From assembly GCF_031845375.1 (NCBI RefSeq), contig NZ_JAVREK010000021.1, positions 1 through 64,000 of the forward strand: DNA of 64,000 nucleotides, given 5' to 3'. The DNA comes from Streptomonospora wellingtoniae (GTDB lineage: Bacteria > Actinomycetota > Actinomycetes > Streptosporangiales > Streptosporangiaceae). The notes under the pieces are model-generated. The model worked only from the letters and a program-made list of their open reading frames with translations, did not search any database and was not told where the DNA came from. Positions 27,313-35,716 of the stretch are shown piece after piece (the first letter of the stretch is position 1; each line of letters opens with the position of its first letter). Made by a program: the position numbers and the translations under genes.

Positions 27313-28511
27313 GGATCCGGTACCTCCTGCTCAACGCGTACGGCACGGGCGGAACCATCCGCACCGTGTTCACGCAGGCCCAGACGATGGCCGGGCTGGG
27401 CCACACTGTCGAGATCGTCAGTGTCATCCGGCACCGGGACGACCCGCACTTCGACCTCGACGAGCGGGTGAAGCTGAGCGCCATCATCGACCAGCGCCCT
27501 GCGAAGGGCGACGAGCCCAAGCCGGGGCCCGTCGCGCGCTTTCGCGCGTGGGACCGCGAACGCCTGAAGCAGCTCAGCGCGGTGCACGTCCCGGCCGGCG
27601 AGTTCGCCGCCGAGACGTTCACCCGCTACGTCGAGCGCGAGATCATCCGCTACCTCAAGGGCGTGCACGACGGCATCCTGGTGACCACTCGGCCCGCGCT
27701 GAACATCCTGTCCGCGCAGTTCGCCGATCCGAAACTGATCCGCGTCGCCCAGGAGCACATGAACCTGGCCACGCACCGAAACGACGTGCAGCGGGCGATC
27801 AAGAAGCACTACCCGCGCTTCGACGCCGTCGCGGTGCTCACCCACCGCGACCGCGATGACTACGAGAAGCTGATGCCGGGCGCCCGGCTCGTGCGGATCC
27901 CCAACGCGGTGCACTCGATGGACCAGGAGCTCTCCGACCACAGCAGCAAGATCGCCCTCGCCGCGGGCCGCCTGGCGCCGCAGAAGGGCTTCGACATGCT
28001 GATCCCGGCGTTCAAGAAGGTCACCGAACGCCACCCCGACTGGCAGCTGCGGATCTTCGGCACCGGCAAGAAGAAGGCCGAGCTGCGGGACCTCATCAAC
28101 GAGCACCACCTGTACAACCACGTCTTCCTGATGGGCCACACGGACGACATGGAGGGCGAGCTCACCAAGTCGTCGTTCTACGTCCTCAGCTCGCGGTTCG
28201 AGGGCCTGCCGATGGTGGTCATCGAGGCGATGACCCACGCGCTGCCGATCGTCAGCTTCGACTGCCCCACCGGCCCGGCCGACGTCATCACCGACGGCAA
28301 GGACGGCGTCCTCGTGCCGCCCAAGGACGTCGACGCGCTGGCCGACGCGATCTCGAAGATGATGGACGACCGGGACCGGCGGGCCGGCATGGGCGCCGAG
28401 GCGCTCAAGACGGCGCAGAACTATGCGCCGGAGTCGGTACACACGATGTGGGACGAGCTGTTCACCGACCTGGTGCGCACCTCCGGGAAGGGCGCCACAC
28501 CCGCGGCGTGA
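27309..28511 (+). CDS. GT4-family glycosyltransferase
   Basis: A 400-residue GT-B glycosyltransferase. The N-terminal half starts MRIRYLLLNAYGTGGTIRTV, with the glycine-rich loop of the family. The nucleotide-sugar half has LAAGRLAPQKGFDMLIPAF, RIFGTGKKKAELRDL and the EX7E region SRFEGLPMVVIEAMTHALP. It is cytoplasmic, probably at the membrane face. TagE/teichoic-acid-type enzymes share this layout, so a cell-wall polymer is a plausible acceptor. The ATGA overlap couples it to the unknown protein. Confidence 0.9.
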   Translation: MRIRYLLLNAYGTGGTIRTVFTQAQTMAGLGHTVEIVSVIRHRDDPHFDLDERVKLSAIIDQRPAKGDEPKPGPVARFRAWDRERLKQLSAVHVPAGEFAAETFTRYVEREIIRYLKGVHDGILVTTRPALNILSAQFADPKLIRVAQEHMNLATHRNDVQRAIKKHYPRFDAVAVLTHRDRDDYEKLMPGARLVRIPNAVHSMDQELSDHSSKIALAAGRLAPQKGFDMLIPAFKKVTERHPDWQLRIFGTGKKKAELRDLINEHHLYNHVFLMGHTDDMEGELTKSSFYVLSSRFEGLPMVVIEAMTHALPIVSFDCPTGPADVITDGKDGVLVPPKDVDALADAISKMMDDRDRRAGMGAEALKTAQNYAPESVHTMWDELFTDLVRTSGKGATPAA

Positions 28512-28717
28512 CCGGGCGGGCCGGGCTACGCTCCGCCTGCGCTGAACCGGGATGGCGCAGACGGCACGGGACTGGCCCGCAACGGCTCCTTCGGAGCGGC
28601 CTAAGGTGGGCCGAGGCGACGGGCGGCACTCGCTTGGGGCCGCCCGCCGCTGTGTCCGCCTCCTCGCGGTCCGCCGTCGGGCGCCCGCGGGCAGCCCCCG
28701 GCCGGAAAGGACGCCCT

Positions 28718-29902
28718 GTGAGCCTGGCGAGCGAGTTCGACGCGGTGACGGTCGACGGCCTCCGCTCCCGCGGCGGCATCAAGTGGACGCTGCACGGCGA
28801 GGACACGCTCGGCGCGTTCATCGCCGAGATGGACTTCGGCACGGCACCGCCGATCACCGAGGCGCTGCACGCCGCGGTCGAGCGCATGGAGTTCGGCTAC
28901 CTGCCTCCGCGCGCCGTGGCGGCCATGCGCGCCGCCTGCGCCGACTGGCAGCGCGACCGCTACGGCTGGCGGGTCGACCCGGCCGACGTGCACCCGGTCG
29001 CCGACGTGGTCAAGGGCTTCGAGACCGCCGTCGAGCGGTTCTCCCGCCCGGGCAGCCCCGTCATCCTGCCCACCCCGGCCTACATGCCGTTCCTGACCGT
29101 CCCGCAGAGCCTTGGCCGCGAGATCATCGAGGTCCCGATGGCCCGCGACGGCGGCCGCCACGTCTTCGACCTCGACGCGATCGACCGCGCCTTCCGGGCG
29201 GGCGGCCACCTGCTCACCCTGTGCAACCCCTACAATCCGCTCGGCCGGGTCTTCACCGCCGAAGAGCTCGCGGACCTGTCGGAGGTCGTCGAACGGCACG
29301 GCGGCCGCGTCTTCGCCGACGAGATCCACGCGCCGCTGACCTACGCCGGACACCGCCACGTTCCCTACGCGTCGGTCTCGCCGGCGGCCGCTCGGCACGT
29401 GCTGACCGCGACCTCCGCCTCCAAGGCCTGGAACGTGCCCGGCCTCAAGTGCGCGCAGCTGATCGTGAGCAACCCCGGCGACGCCGCGGTCATGGCGGAG
29501 ATCGGGCCCGTGCTCGCCCACGGCGCGGGAAACTTCGGCGTGGCCGCCGCCACGGCCGCCTACACCGCGGGCGGGCCGTGGCTGGACGGCGTCGTGGACT
29601 ACCTCGACGGCAACCGGCAGGAACTCGCCGACCTGGTGGCCGAGCACCTGCCCGGGGCGGACTACACCCCGCCCGAGGGCACCTACCTTGCCTGGCTGGA
29701 CTTCCGCGGGCTCGGGCTGGGCGACCACCCGGGCCGCGTCCTGCACGAGCGCGCCGGGATCGTGCTGGTCGACGGCCCCGACTGCGGCGCGCCCGGTCGC
29801 GGGTTCGCCCGGCTCAACTTCGCCACGCCCCGGCCCATCCTGCGACGGCTGGTGTCGGGGATCGCCGCGGTCGCGGGCTCGGGCGCCGACCGCTCCGGCT
29901 GA
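28718..29902 (+). CDS. patB: MalY/PatB family pyridoxal-phosphate C-S lyase/aminotransferase
   Basis: A 394-residue fold-type I PLP enzyme of the MalY/PatB group, usually cystathionine beta-lyase-like. Motifs: AEMDFGTAPPITEALHAAVE, TPAYMPFLTVPQSLGRE, LCNPYNPLGRVFTAEEL, FADEIHAPLTY and the PLP lysine in TSASKAWNVPGLKCAQ (about K236). The GTG at 28718 has AAAGGA upstream and gives the usual N-terminus; the frame is open further upstream without conservation. It probably cleaves cystathionine or cysteine conjugates to thiol, pyruvate and ammonia. Confidence 0.88.
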   Translation: MSLASEFDAVTVDGLRSRGGIKWTLHGEDTLGAFIAEMDFGTAPPITEALHAAVERMEFGYLPPRAVAAMRAACADWQRDRYGWRVDPADVHPVADVVKGFETAVERFSRPGSPVILPTPAYMPFLTVPQSLGREIIEVPMARDGGRHVFDLDAIDRAFRAGGHLLTLCNPYNPLGRVFTAEELADLSEVVERHGGRVFADEIHAPLTYAGHRHVPYASVSPAAARHVLTATSASKAWNVPGLKCAQLIVSNPGDAAVMAEIGPVLAHGAGNFGVAAATAAYTAGGPWLDGVVDYLDGNRQELADLVAEHLPGADYTPPEGTYLAWLDFRGLGLGDHPGRVLHERAGIVLVDGPDCGAPGRGFARLNFATPRPILRRLVSGIAAVAGSGADRSG

Positions 29903-29921
29903 GCGCCAGGCCCGCGCGGTC

Positions 29922-29957
29922 GGTGCCGCGCCCCCGTGGCGGCGGGGGCGCGGCACC
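29922..29957. terminator. Strong bidirectional terminator hairpin
   Basis: A perfect 14-bp stem (29922-29935 with 29944-29957) and 8-nt loop fill the 58-bp gap between the convergent patB-like and mscR genes. Confidence 0.65.
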
Positions 29958-29960
29958 GCC

Positions 29961-31046
29961 TCACAGCTGGACGACCGAGCGCAGCACGTCGCCGTGGTGC
30001 ATGCGGGTGAAGGCGCCCTCGACGCCGTCGAGGGGGATTGTCTCGGAGACGAACGCGTCCAGGTCGAGCCTGCCCTGCAGGTAGAGGTCGATGAGCATCG
30101 GGAAGTCGCGGCTGGGCAGGCAGTCGCCGTACCAGGACGACTTCAGGGCGCCGCCGCGGCCGAAGACGTCCAGCATCGGCAGTTCCAGCGTCATGTCCGG
30201 AGTGGGCACCCCCACCAGCACCACGGTTCCCGCCAGGTCGCGAGCGTAGAACGCCTGCCGGTAGGTCTCGGGGCGGCCCACGGCCTCGATGACCACGTCG
30301 GCCCCGAACCCGCCGGTCAGCTTGCGGACCGCCTCGACGGGGTCCTGCTCGCCGGCGTCCACGGTGTCGGTGGCGCCCAAGCCGGCGGCGGCCTCCAGCT
30401 TCCGCCGGTCGAGGTCGACGGCGATGATCCGGGCGGCACCGGCCAGGCGGGCTCCGGCGACCGCGGCCGCGCCGACGCCGCCGCATCCGATGACGGCGAC
30501 GCTGTCGCCGCGCCCCACGGCACCGGTGTTGATCGCCGCACCGATGCCGGCCATCACTCCGCATCCGAGCAGCCCTGCGACACCGGGCGATGCCTCGGGG
30601 TCGACCTTGGTGCACTGGCCCGCGGCCACCAGCGTCTTGTCGCAGAAGGCGCCGATGCCGAGTGCGGGGGAGAGGGGCGTGCCGTCGGCCAGCGTCATCG
30701 GCTGGGCGGCGTTGTGTGTGTCGAAGCAGTACCAGGGCCGGCCGCGCTTGCAGGCACGGCACTGCCCGCACACCGCTCGCCAGTTGAGCACCACGAAGTC
30801 GCCCGGCGCGACCCCGGTGACCCCGTCGCCGACCGACTCCACCACTCCCGCGGCCTCGTGGCCGAGCAGGAAGGGGAACTCGTCGCTGATACCGCCCAGC
30901 TTGTAGTGCAGGTCGGTGTGGCACACCCCGCACGCCTGCACGCGTACCACGGCCTCTCCGGGGCCGGGATCGGGGACGAGGATGGTCTCCATTTCGACGG
31001 GTGCGTCCTTGGTCCGCGCGACGACTCCGCGCACTTCCTGCGTCAT
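29961..31046 (-). CDS. mscR: S-(hydroxymethyl)mycothiol dehydrogenase
   Basis: Zinc-dependent medium-chain dehydrogenase of 361 residues. It oxidises the mycothiol-formaldehyde adduct with NAD+. The sequence closely follows the MscR/AdhE2 group: CGVCHTDLHYKLGGISDEFP, LGHEAAGVVESVGDGV, a four-Cys structural zinc lobe (CGQCRACKRGRPWYC), the NAD loop IGCGGVGAAAVAG and SSWYGDCLPSRDFPMLIDLY. It starts at the ATG at 31046, and the long frame upstream is not coding. It also fits the actinobacterial assignment, since mycothiol is restricted to that phylum. Confidence 0.92.
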   Translation of the reverse strand: MTQEVRGVVARTKDAPVEMETILVPDPGPGEAVVRVQACGVCHTDLHYKLGGISDEFPFLLGHEAAGVVESVGDGVTGVAPGDFVVLNWRAVCGQCRACKRGRPWYCFDTHNAAQPMTLADGTPLSPALGIGAFCDKTLVAAGQCTKVDPEASPGVAGLLGCGVMAGIGAAINTGAVGRGDSVAVIGCGGVGAAAVAGARLAGAARIIAVDLDRRKLEAAAGLGATDTVDAGEQDPVEAVRKLTGGFGADVVIEAVGRPETYRQAFYARDLAGTVVLVGVPTPDMTLELPMLDVFGRGGALKSSWYGDCLPSRDFPMLIDLYLQGRLDLDAFVSETIPLDGVEGAFTRMHHGDVLRSVVQL

Positions 31047-31286
31047 CCGGCATGCCCTCTTTCGTTGCCGCCTTGCCCTGATGCCGTGTTTCGCCGCCGA
31101 GGCAGCGGGCGAGCGCCGCGGTACCCCGCGCCCCGCTCCTCCCTGAGGCCATGGTGGCCAGTCGGAGGCACCGCGTCTACCACCCTTGCGGAAGAGCCGA
31201 TTCCCGGTGCAGAAGGGAGACCCGGTGCGGGTGTGAGCCGGGACACCCTCCGGTGTCCGCAGGACCGAGAGGGTAGGAAGGTTGCC

Positions 31287-31823
31287 ATGACAGAAACGAC
31301 GGACACCTCGCCCGGCTGGCTCTCCCGCACCGAAATCGAGGATGCGCGCGGACGGCTGCCCATCGTCTACGTCAACGCGGTGCCCGTCCGCGTCGACGAG
31401 TCCGGCTCGGTGGTGAGCGTCGGCCTCCTCCTCGGCGTCGCGCCCGACGGTTCCATCAGCCGCGCGCTGGTCTCGGGGCGGGTGCTCTATCACGAGCGGA
31501 TCAGAGACGCCCTGCTGCGCCATCTGGAGAAGGACCTCGGGCCTGTGGCGCTGCCGCACGTTCCCGCCTCCCCGCAGCCGTTCACGGTGGCCGAGTACTT
31601 CCCCACGCCGGGTGTCACCCCCTTCCACGACCCCCGCCAGCACGCGGTCTCGCTCGCCTACGTCGTGCCGGTCACCGGGGACTGCCGGCCGCGCCAGGAC
31701 GCGCTCGACCTGGTGTGGTTCTCCCCGGAGGAGGCGGCCGGCGAGGTCTTGCAGCAGGAGATGAGCGGCGGGCAGGGCGTGCTGGTGCGCCAGGCGCTGG
31801 CCCACGTCGGCTTGGTTCCCTGA
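31287..31823 (+). CDS. DUF4916 / NUDIX-like protein
   Basis: A 178-residue protein that resembles the actinobacterial DUF4916/NUDIX-like family, for example PGWLSRTEIEDARGRLPIVY and PFHDPRQHAVSLAYVVPVTG. The canonical Nudix box (GX5EX7REUXEEXGU) is not intact, so hydrolase activity is doubtful. The ATG has AGGAAGG at good spacing. It is divergent from mscR with a 240-bp shared upstream region. Confidence 0.75.
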   Translation: MTETTDTSPGWLSRTEIEDARGRLPIVYVNAVPVRVDESGSVVSVGLLLGVAPDGSISRALVSGRVLYHERIRDALLRHLEKDLGPVALPHVPASPQPFTVAEYFPTPGVTPFHDPRQHAVSLAYVVPVTGDCRPRQDALDLVWFSPEEAAGEVLQQEMSGGQGVLVRQALAHVGLVP

Positions 31824-32204
31824 GCGCCGGCGGCCTCGACCCGGCTCCGCCGCCGGCGCCGCGCGGGCGGGTGTTGTCCTCCTGCTGGTCGAGGATGCGG
31901 GCGACCCCGGCGAGGTCCCCCCTCCTCGGCCGGCGAGCGATACGGCGGAGCCGGGCGATGCCGTTGGCGCGGTACAGGCGCGTGCCGCCGTCGGTGCGTT
32001 CCCGCTTCCTGCGGACCGCCTGGGACCGCAGAGGTCGGTCCGAGGCGCCGGGCGAGCGCTCCCGCACTGGCGGGGCCGACGGCAAAGCCGCGATCCGGCC
32101 CGCCTCTGGAACAGGTGAAATCGGGTGAGAATCGTATAACACCGGGAACGCTGACAATCGAGGTCGAGCGAGGTCCTACGTAGCGATCCGATCGAGGCGG
32201 CCGT
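31824..32204. other. Intergenic region with a MerR-like relic
   Basis: 381 bp before the LCP gene. The middle contains a decayed MerR/HspR-like fragment on the minus strand, listed separately. The last 100 bp are AT-richer and likely hold the LCP gene promoter. Confidence 0.4.
31873..32025 (-). pseudogene. Decayed MerR/HspR-type DNA-binding domain fragment
   Basis: On the minus strand this frame reads RERTDGGTRLYRANGIARLR, then RIARRPRRGDLAGVARILDQ and QEDNTR. It mirrors the second half of a MerR/HspR wing (RT-GGTRxYS-DIxRLxxI-LAGVxxILxLE). The first helix of the helix-turn-helix is not recognisable and the wing loop is short. No effector part follows. I read it as a relic of a regulator, not a working gene. 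Chance similarity in Arg-rich shadow sequence is possible but unlikely given the ordered match. Confidence 0.45.
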
Positions 32205-33263
32205 ATGGGCGAGTCCCGCATTAGGCACCGCAGTAGACACCGCAGTCGGCGTCGCGCGCGCAGCGTGGCACTTTCCGCGCTAGCCGCCGTGCTCGTGCTG
32301 GTGGCGGCCACCGGCGGAGTGGCGTTGTGGCGCACGGAGTCCTACGACGAGAACATCGAGCGCATCGTCGGCGCCCTGCCGTCCGACCGCGCCTCAGCCG
32401 AGGCCGACCCCGGCCGGAACTGGCTGCTGGTGGGCTCGGACCTGCGCGGCGAGGCGACGGCCGGCAAGTGGCGCAGCGGAGAGTCGGGCTCCGACGTGAT
32501 CATCCTTCTGCACATGCCCGAGCATTCCGAACGCGCCTTCGCCATTTCCTTTCCGCGGGACTCGTGGGTCGAGATCCCCGGCCACGGCAAAGCCAAGATC
32601 AACGACGCTTATCGGGAGGGCGGGCCCCGACTGCTCGTGCGCACGGTCGAGGAGCTCAGCGGCGTCGCGGTCGACCACTTCGCCGCCCTGGACTTCCGCG
32701 GCTTCGAGCGGATGGTCGACGCGCTCGGCGGTGTCACGCTGGACCTGCCGAACGCGATCCACGACCCCACCAACGGCTGGAGTTGGCCGGCGGGCCAGAA
32801 CCGCATGGACGGCGAGGAGGCGCTGCGGTTCGTCCGCGAGCGCAAGGGCCTCTCCGGAAGCGACATCGACCGGGTCCAGCGCCAGCAGGTCTTCCTCAAT
32901 GCGATGGCCGAGAAGGTCGCGGAGTCCGACCTGTCCTCCGACCCGCAGCGGCTCGACCGCCTGCTGACGGCCGCAAGCGAGTCCATGGCCGTCGACGACC
33001 GGGCCGACGCCGCGACGCTGCGCGCGGTCGCGATGCGGCTGCTCGACACCGGCCCCGAGCGGATCACCTTCGCGACGCTGGCGGTCGCCAAGCCCGCGTG
33101 GGTCGACGGCCAGAACGTGCTGCGCTTGGACAAGTCGGTCAACGACGGGTTCTTCAAGGCGCTGGAGGAGGACCGGCTCCGGGCCTACATCGACAAGCAC
33201 GGCCTGGCCAACGACGCCGAGCGGCTGGGCCGTGAGACCGACGGGCAACCGCACGACCAATGA
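32205..33263 (+). CDS. LytR-CpsA-Psr (LCP) family cell-wall glycopolymer ligase
   Basis: A 352-residue membrane-anchored LCP protein. A very basic N-terminus is followed by one transmembrane segment at about residues 26-47. The external domain has the LCP motifs NWLLVGSDLRGEA, AFAISFPRDSWVEIPGHGKA (polyprenyl-phosphate binding, with Arg and Asp), KINDAYREGG and ALRFVRERKGLSGSDIDRVQ. It probably transfers an anionic glycopolymer or arabinogalactan-like chain from undecaprenyl-phosphate to peptidoglycan. It is monocistronic and followed by the second 79-bp element. Confidence 0.92.
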   Translation: MGESRIRHRSRHRSRRRARSVALSALAAVLVLVAATGGVALWRTESYDENIERIVGALPSDRASAEADPGRNWLLVGSDLRGEATAGKWRSGESGSDVIILLHMPEHSERAFAISFPRDSWVEIPGHGKAKINDAYREGGPRLLVRTVEELSGVAVDHFAALDFRGFERMVDALGGVTLDLPNAIHDPTNGWSWPAGQNRMDGEEALRFVRERKGLSGSDIDRVQRQQVFLNAMAEKVAESDLSSDPQRLDRLLTAASESMAVDDRADAATLRAVAMRLLDTGPERITFATLAVAKPAWVDGQNVLRLDKSVNDGFFKALEEDRLRAYIDKHGLANDAERLGRETDGQPHDQ

Positions 33264-33282
33264 TCCCGGTCCGCGTTGGCCG

Positions 33283-33361
33283 CCGAACCCCGATGATCTT
33301 GTAGCTATCGTGAAGGAAAACGATTTCCATTTGCGATAGCTACAAGATCGGCGGTGATGTG
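33283..33361. repeat. 79-bp palindromic element, copy B
   Basis: Perfect 16-bp stem (33295-33310 with 33334-33349), loop of 23 nt. It shares flanks and loop core (TGAAGG, ACGATTTCCA) with the other two copies. It fills the gap between the convergent LCP and dhaL genes. Confidence 0.85.
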
Positions 33362-33366
33362 GCCGC

Positions 33367-33993
33367 TCAGTCCTCGGCGGTCGCCTCGGCCAGGGCACGG
33401 AAGACCAGCGCTGTGGAGGCGGCACCGGGGTCCGGATGGCCGATGCTGCGCTCGCCCAGGTAGGACGCGCGGCCTTTGCGCGCCTGCATGGGCTCGGTGG
33501 CGCGCAGGCCCTCGGCGGCCGCGTCCGCCGCCGCGCGGGCGGCCGCGTCCAGTCGGCCGCCGGAGTCGGCGGCCCGCGCGAACGCGTCCACGGCGGGCGC
33601 GAAGGCGTCGACCATCGTCTTGTCGCCGGCCTGCGCACCGCCCAGCCGGCGCACCTCGTCGAGTGCGGCCGACAGCGCCGCGCCCACCTCGGCGGTCTCG
33701 GCGCGCTCTGCGGCAAGCCGCTTCCCAGCGGCCCGGAACGCCGAGCCGTACAACGGCCCGGAGGCGCCGCCGACCTTCGAGACCAGGGTGGTGCCGGTCT
33801 TGGTCAGCACTGCGCCGACCGACTCGGGGCTCATCGCGTCCACCGCGGCGACGGCTGCCGCGAAGCCGCGCTGCATGTTCGCCCCGTGGTCGCCGTCCCC
33901 GATGGCGGCGTCCAGCTCGCCCAGCCGCTCCCGGTCACGCTCTACGGCCGCGCCGATCGCCCTCACCCAGGCGCGCGCGAGTTCGATGTTCAC
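33367..33993 (-). CDS. dhaL: Dihydroxyacetone kinase subunit DhaL (ADP-binding)
   Basis: A 208-residue DhaL. It carries the ADP or ATP used to phosphorylate dihydroxyacetone held by DhaK. Motifs: LDAAIGDGDHGANMQRGF (Mg2+-binding Asp residues), GTTLVSKVGGASGPLYGSAF, GAQAGDKTMVDAFAPAV and YLGERSIGHPDPGAAS. The GTG at 33993, with GGGAG upstream, gives the standard N-terminus (NIELARAW). It is 192 bp downstream of dhaK in the same direction. Confidence 0.93.
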   Translation of the reverse strand: MNIELARAWVRAIGAAVERDRERLGELDAAIGDGDHGANMQRGFAAAVAAVDAMSPESVGAVLTKTGTTLVSKVGGASGPLYGSAFRAAGKRLAAERAETAEVGAALSAALDEVRRLGGAQAGDKTMVDAFAPAVDAFARAADSGGRLDAAARAAADAAAEGLRATEPMQARKGRASYLGERSIGHPDPGAASTALVFRALAEATAED

Positions 33994-34130
33994 CGGCGTC
34001 TCCCAACCCTCGTCACGTGTGCCGTCGCGTACCCCACACAGCATGCCCCGCCGCGGCGGCACTGCCACCCCCGCCGAACGTTCGGGGCGGCGGGGCGGGA
34101 GGCGGCGCAGGGCGGCCCAAACCCGGCGCG

Positions 34131-34162
34131 CTCCGGGCGGCCCGCATGCGCGCCGCCCGGAG
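34131..34162 (-). terminator. Hairpin between dhaK and dhaL
   Basis: A perfect 11-bp stem (34131-34141 with 34152-34162), loop of 10, lies 23 nt after the dhaK stop. It may attenuate dhaL or protect the dhaK mRNA end. Confidence 0.4.
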
Positions 34163-34185
34163 TGTCCGCGCCCGTCCAGCGTCCC

Positions 34186-35184
34186 TCAGATCCCCCACCG
34201 CAGTCCGGGAGTGCTCGCCGGCGCGTCCCACAGGTCCACGAAGCCCTTCTCGGCCTCGCACACCGTGATGGAGCAGCCGGCCATGTCCAGGCTGGTCACG
34301 TAGTCGCCGACCGCGTTGCGGACGATGGAGACACCGCGTTCCTCCAGCAGGGCGGCGACCTCGCCGTAGACCAGGTACAGCTCGCTGAGCGGAGTGCCGC
34401 CCATGCCGTTGACGACGACGATCGCCTCCGCGCCCGACTCCAGCGGGCGGTCGTCGAGGACCGCGTCGACCATGCCGGAGACGATCTCGCTCGCCGAGCG
34501 CAGCTTCTCGCGGCGCCTGCCGGGCTCACCGTGGATGCCCACGCCCACCTCGATCTCGTCCTCGGGCAGGTCGAATCCCGGACGTCCCGCCGAGGGCGTG
34601 GTGCAGGCGGTCAGCGCCACCGCGAAGGAGCGCGACGCAGCGTCGACGCGGCGGCCCACCGCCGCGACCTCCTCCAGGGAGTCCCCGCGCGCCGCCGCCG
34701 CTCCGGCGATCTTCTCCACCAGCAGCGTTGCCCCCGTGCCGCGCCGTCCCGCGGTGAACGTGGAGTCCTCGACGGCCACGTCGTCGTCGACCAGCACGGT
34801 CTCGACCCGTCGGCCCTCCTCGCCGGCGAGTTCGGCGGCCATGTCGAAGTTCATGACGTCGCCGGTGTAGTTCTTGATGATCAGCACGGTGCCCTCGCCG
34901 CTGTCGGCGGCGCGCACCGCCTCAAGCACCTGGTCGGGAACCGGTGAGGTGAAGATCTCACCGGGGCAGGCGGCGTCCAGCATGCCCTCGCCCACGAACC
35001 CGGTGTGCAGCGGCTCGTGTCCGGAGCCCCCGCCGGAGACGAGGCCGACCTTGCCCGGCACGGCGCCGCGTGCGCGCGTGACCACGCGGGACTCCAGGTT
35101 CACGGACAGGTCGGGGTGGGCGGCCGCGAAGCCGGCCAGCGCGTCGGTCAGGTAGGTGTCGGCGGTATTGAGGAACTTCTTCAT
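34186..35184 (-). CDS. dhaK: Dihydroxyacetone kinase subunit DhaK (substrate-binding)
   Basis: A 332-residue DhaK. The residues that bind dihydroxyacetone in E. coli are in place at the same numbers: H56 in SGGGSGHEPLH, D109 in NYTGDVMNFD and the covalent H218 in VGVGIHGEPG. The ATG at 35184 has GGGAGCGAG upstream; a longer N-terminal extension is open but not conserved. With dhaL, and dhaM divergent 74 bp away, this is a PTS-type kinase that makes dihydroxyacetone phosphate. Confidence 0.95.
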   Translation of the reverse strand: MKKFLNTADTYLTDALAGFAAAHPDLSVNLESRVVTRARGAVPGKVGLVSGGGSGHEPLHTGFVGEGMLDAACPGEIFTSPVPDQVLEAVRAADSGEGTVLIIKNYTGDVMNFDMAAELAGEEGRRVETVLVDDDVAVEDSTFTAGRRGTGATLLVEKIAGAAAARGDSLEEVAAVGRRVDAASRSFAVALTACTTPSAGRPGFDLPEDEIEVGVGIHGEPGRRREKLRSASEIVSGMVDAVLDDRPLESGAEAIVVVNGMGGTPLSELYLVYGEVAALLEERGVSIVRNAVGDYVTSLDMAGCSITVCEAEKGFVDLWDAPASTPGLRWGI

Positions 35185-35258
35185 ACGACTCGCTCCCGCG
35201 ATGGCCTCGGCGGTGATATGCGCCACAGCGCGCTTTCAGATGAGTAGCCTAGGTGCCC

Positions 35259-35666
35259 ATGGAAAACAGCGGCTCCACTGTCGGGATCGTGCTCGTGTCG
35301 CACAGCGGGAAACTCGCCGAAGGACTGCGCGAGCTGATCGACCAACTCGGCTCGGCGGGCGGGCGTGTCTTCTGCGCCGGCGGCACCGACGAGGGAGGGC
35401 TCGGCACCTCCTACGAGCGCGTGAGCGCGGCCGTCGCCGAGGCCGACTCCGGTGCGGGCGTGGTCATGCTGCCCGACATCGGCAGCGCCGTGCTCACAGC
35501 GCGGCTGGTGCTGGAGGACGAGCCGCGCGAGGACGTAGTGGTCGTGGACGCCCCGTTCGTCGAAGGCGCGGTGTCCGCGGCGGTGACCGCGGCGACGGGC
35601 GGCGAGCTGTCCGCGGTCGCCGAGGCGGCCCGCGAGGCCCGCGGGCAGGCGAAGTTCCCGGCCTGA
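35259..35666 (+). CDS. dhaM: DhaM phosphotransfer protein (EIIA-Man domain only)
   Basis: A 135-residue mannose-type EIIA domain, the part of DhaM that passes phosphate from HPr to DhaL. The phospho-His is in VLVSHSGKLAEGL. No HPr-like or EI-like domain is fused, so it relies on the cell's general PTS proteins. The ATG at 35259 (a GTG lies 6 nt upstream) has no Shine-Dalgarno. TAGCCT ends 8 nt before it, so the transcript may be leaderless. It is divergent from dhaKL and 50 bp before hrpA. Confidence 0.9.
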   Translation: MENSGSTVGIVLVSHSGKLAEGLRELIDQLGSAGGRVFCAGGTDEGGLGTSYERVSAAVAEADSGAGVVMLPDIGSAVLTARLVLEDEPREDVVVVDAPFVEGAVSAAVTAATGGELSAVAEAAREARGQAKFPA

Positions 35667-35716
35667 TGCCGCGGGCGGGACATCCTTTTGCGCGGCCGCT
35701 TATTCTGGACTGCGGT

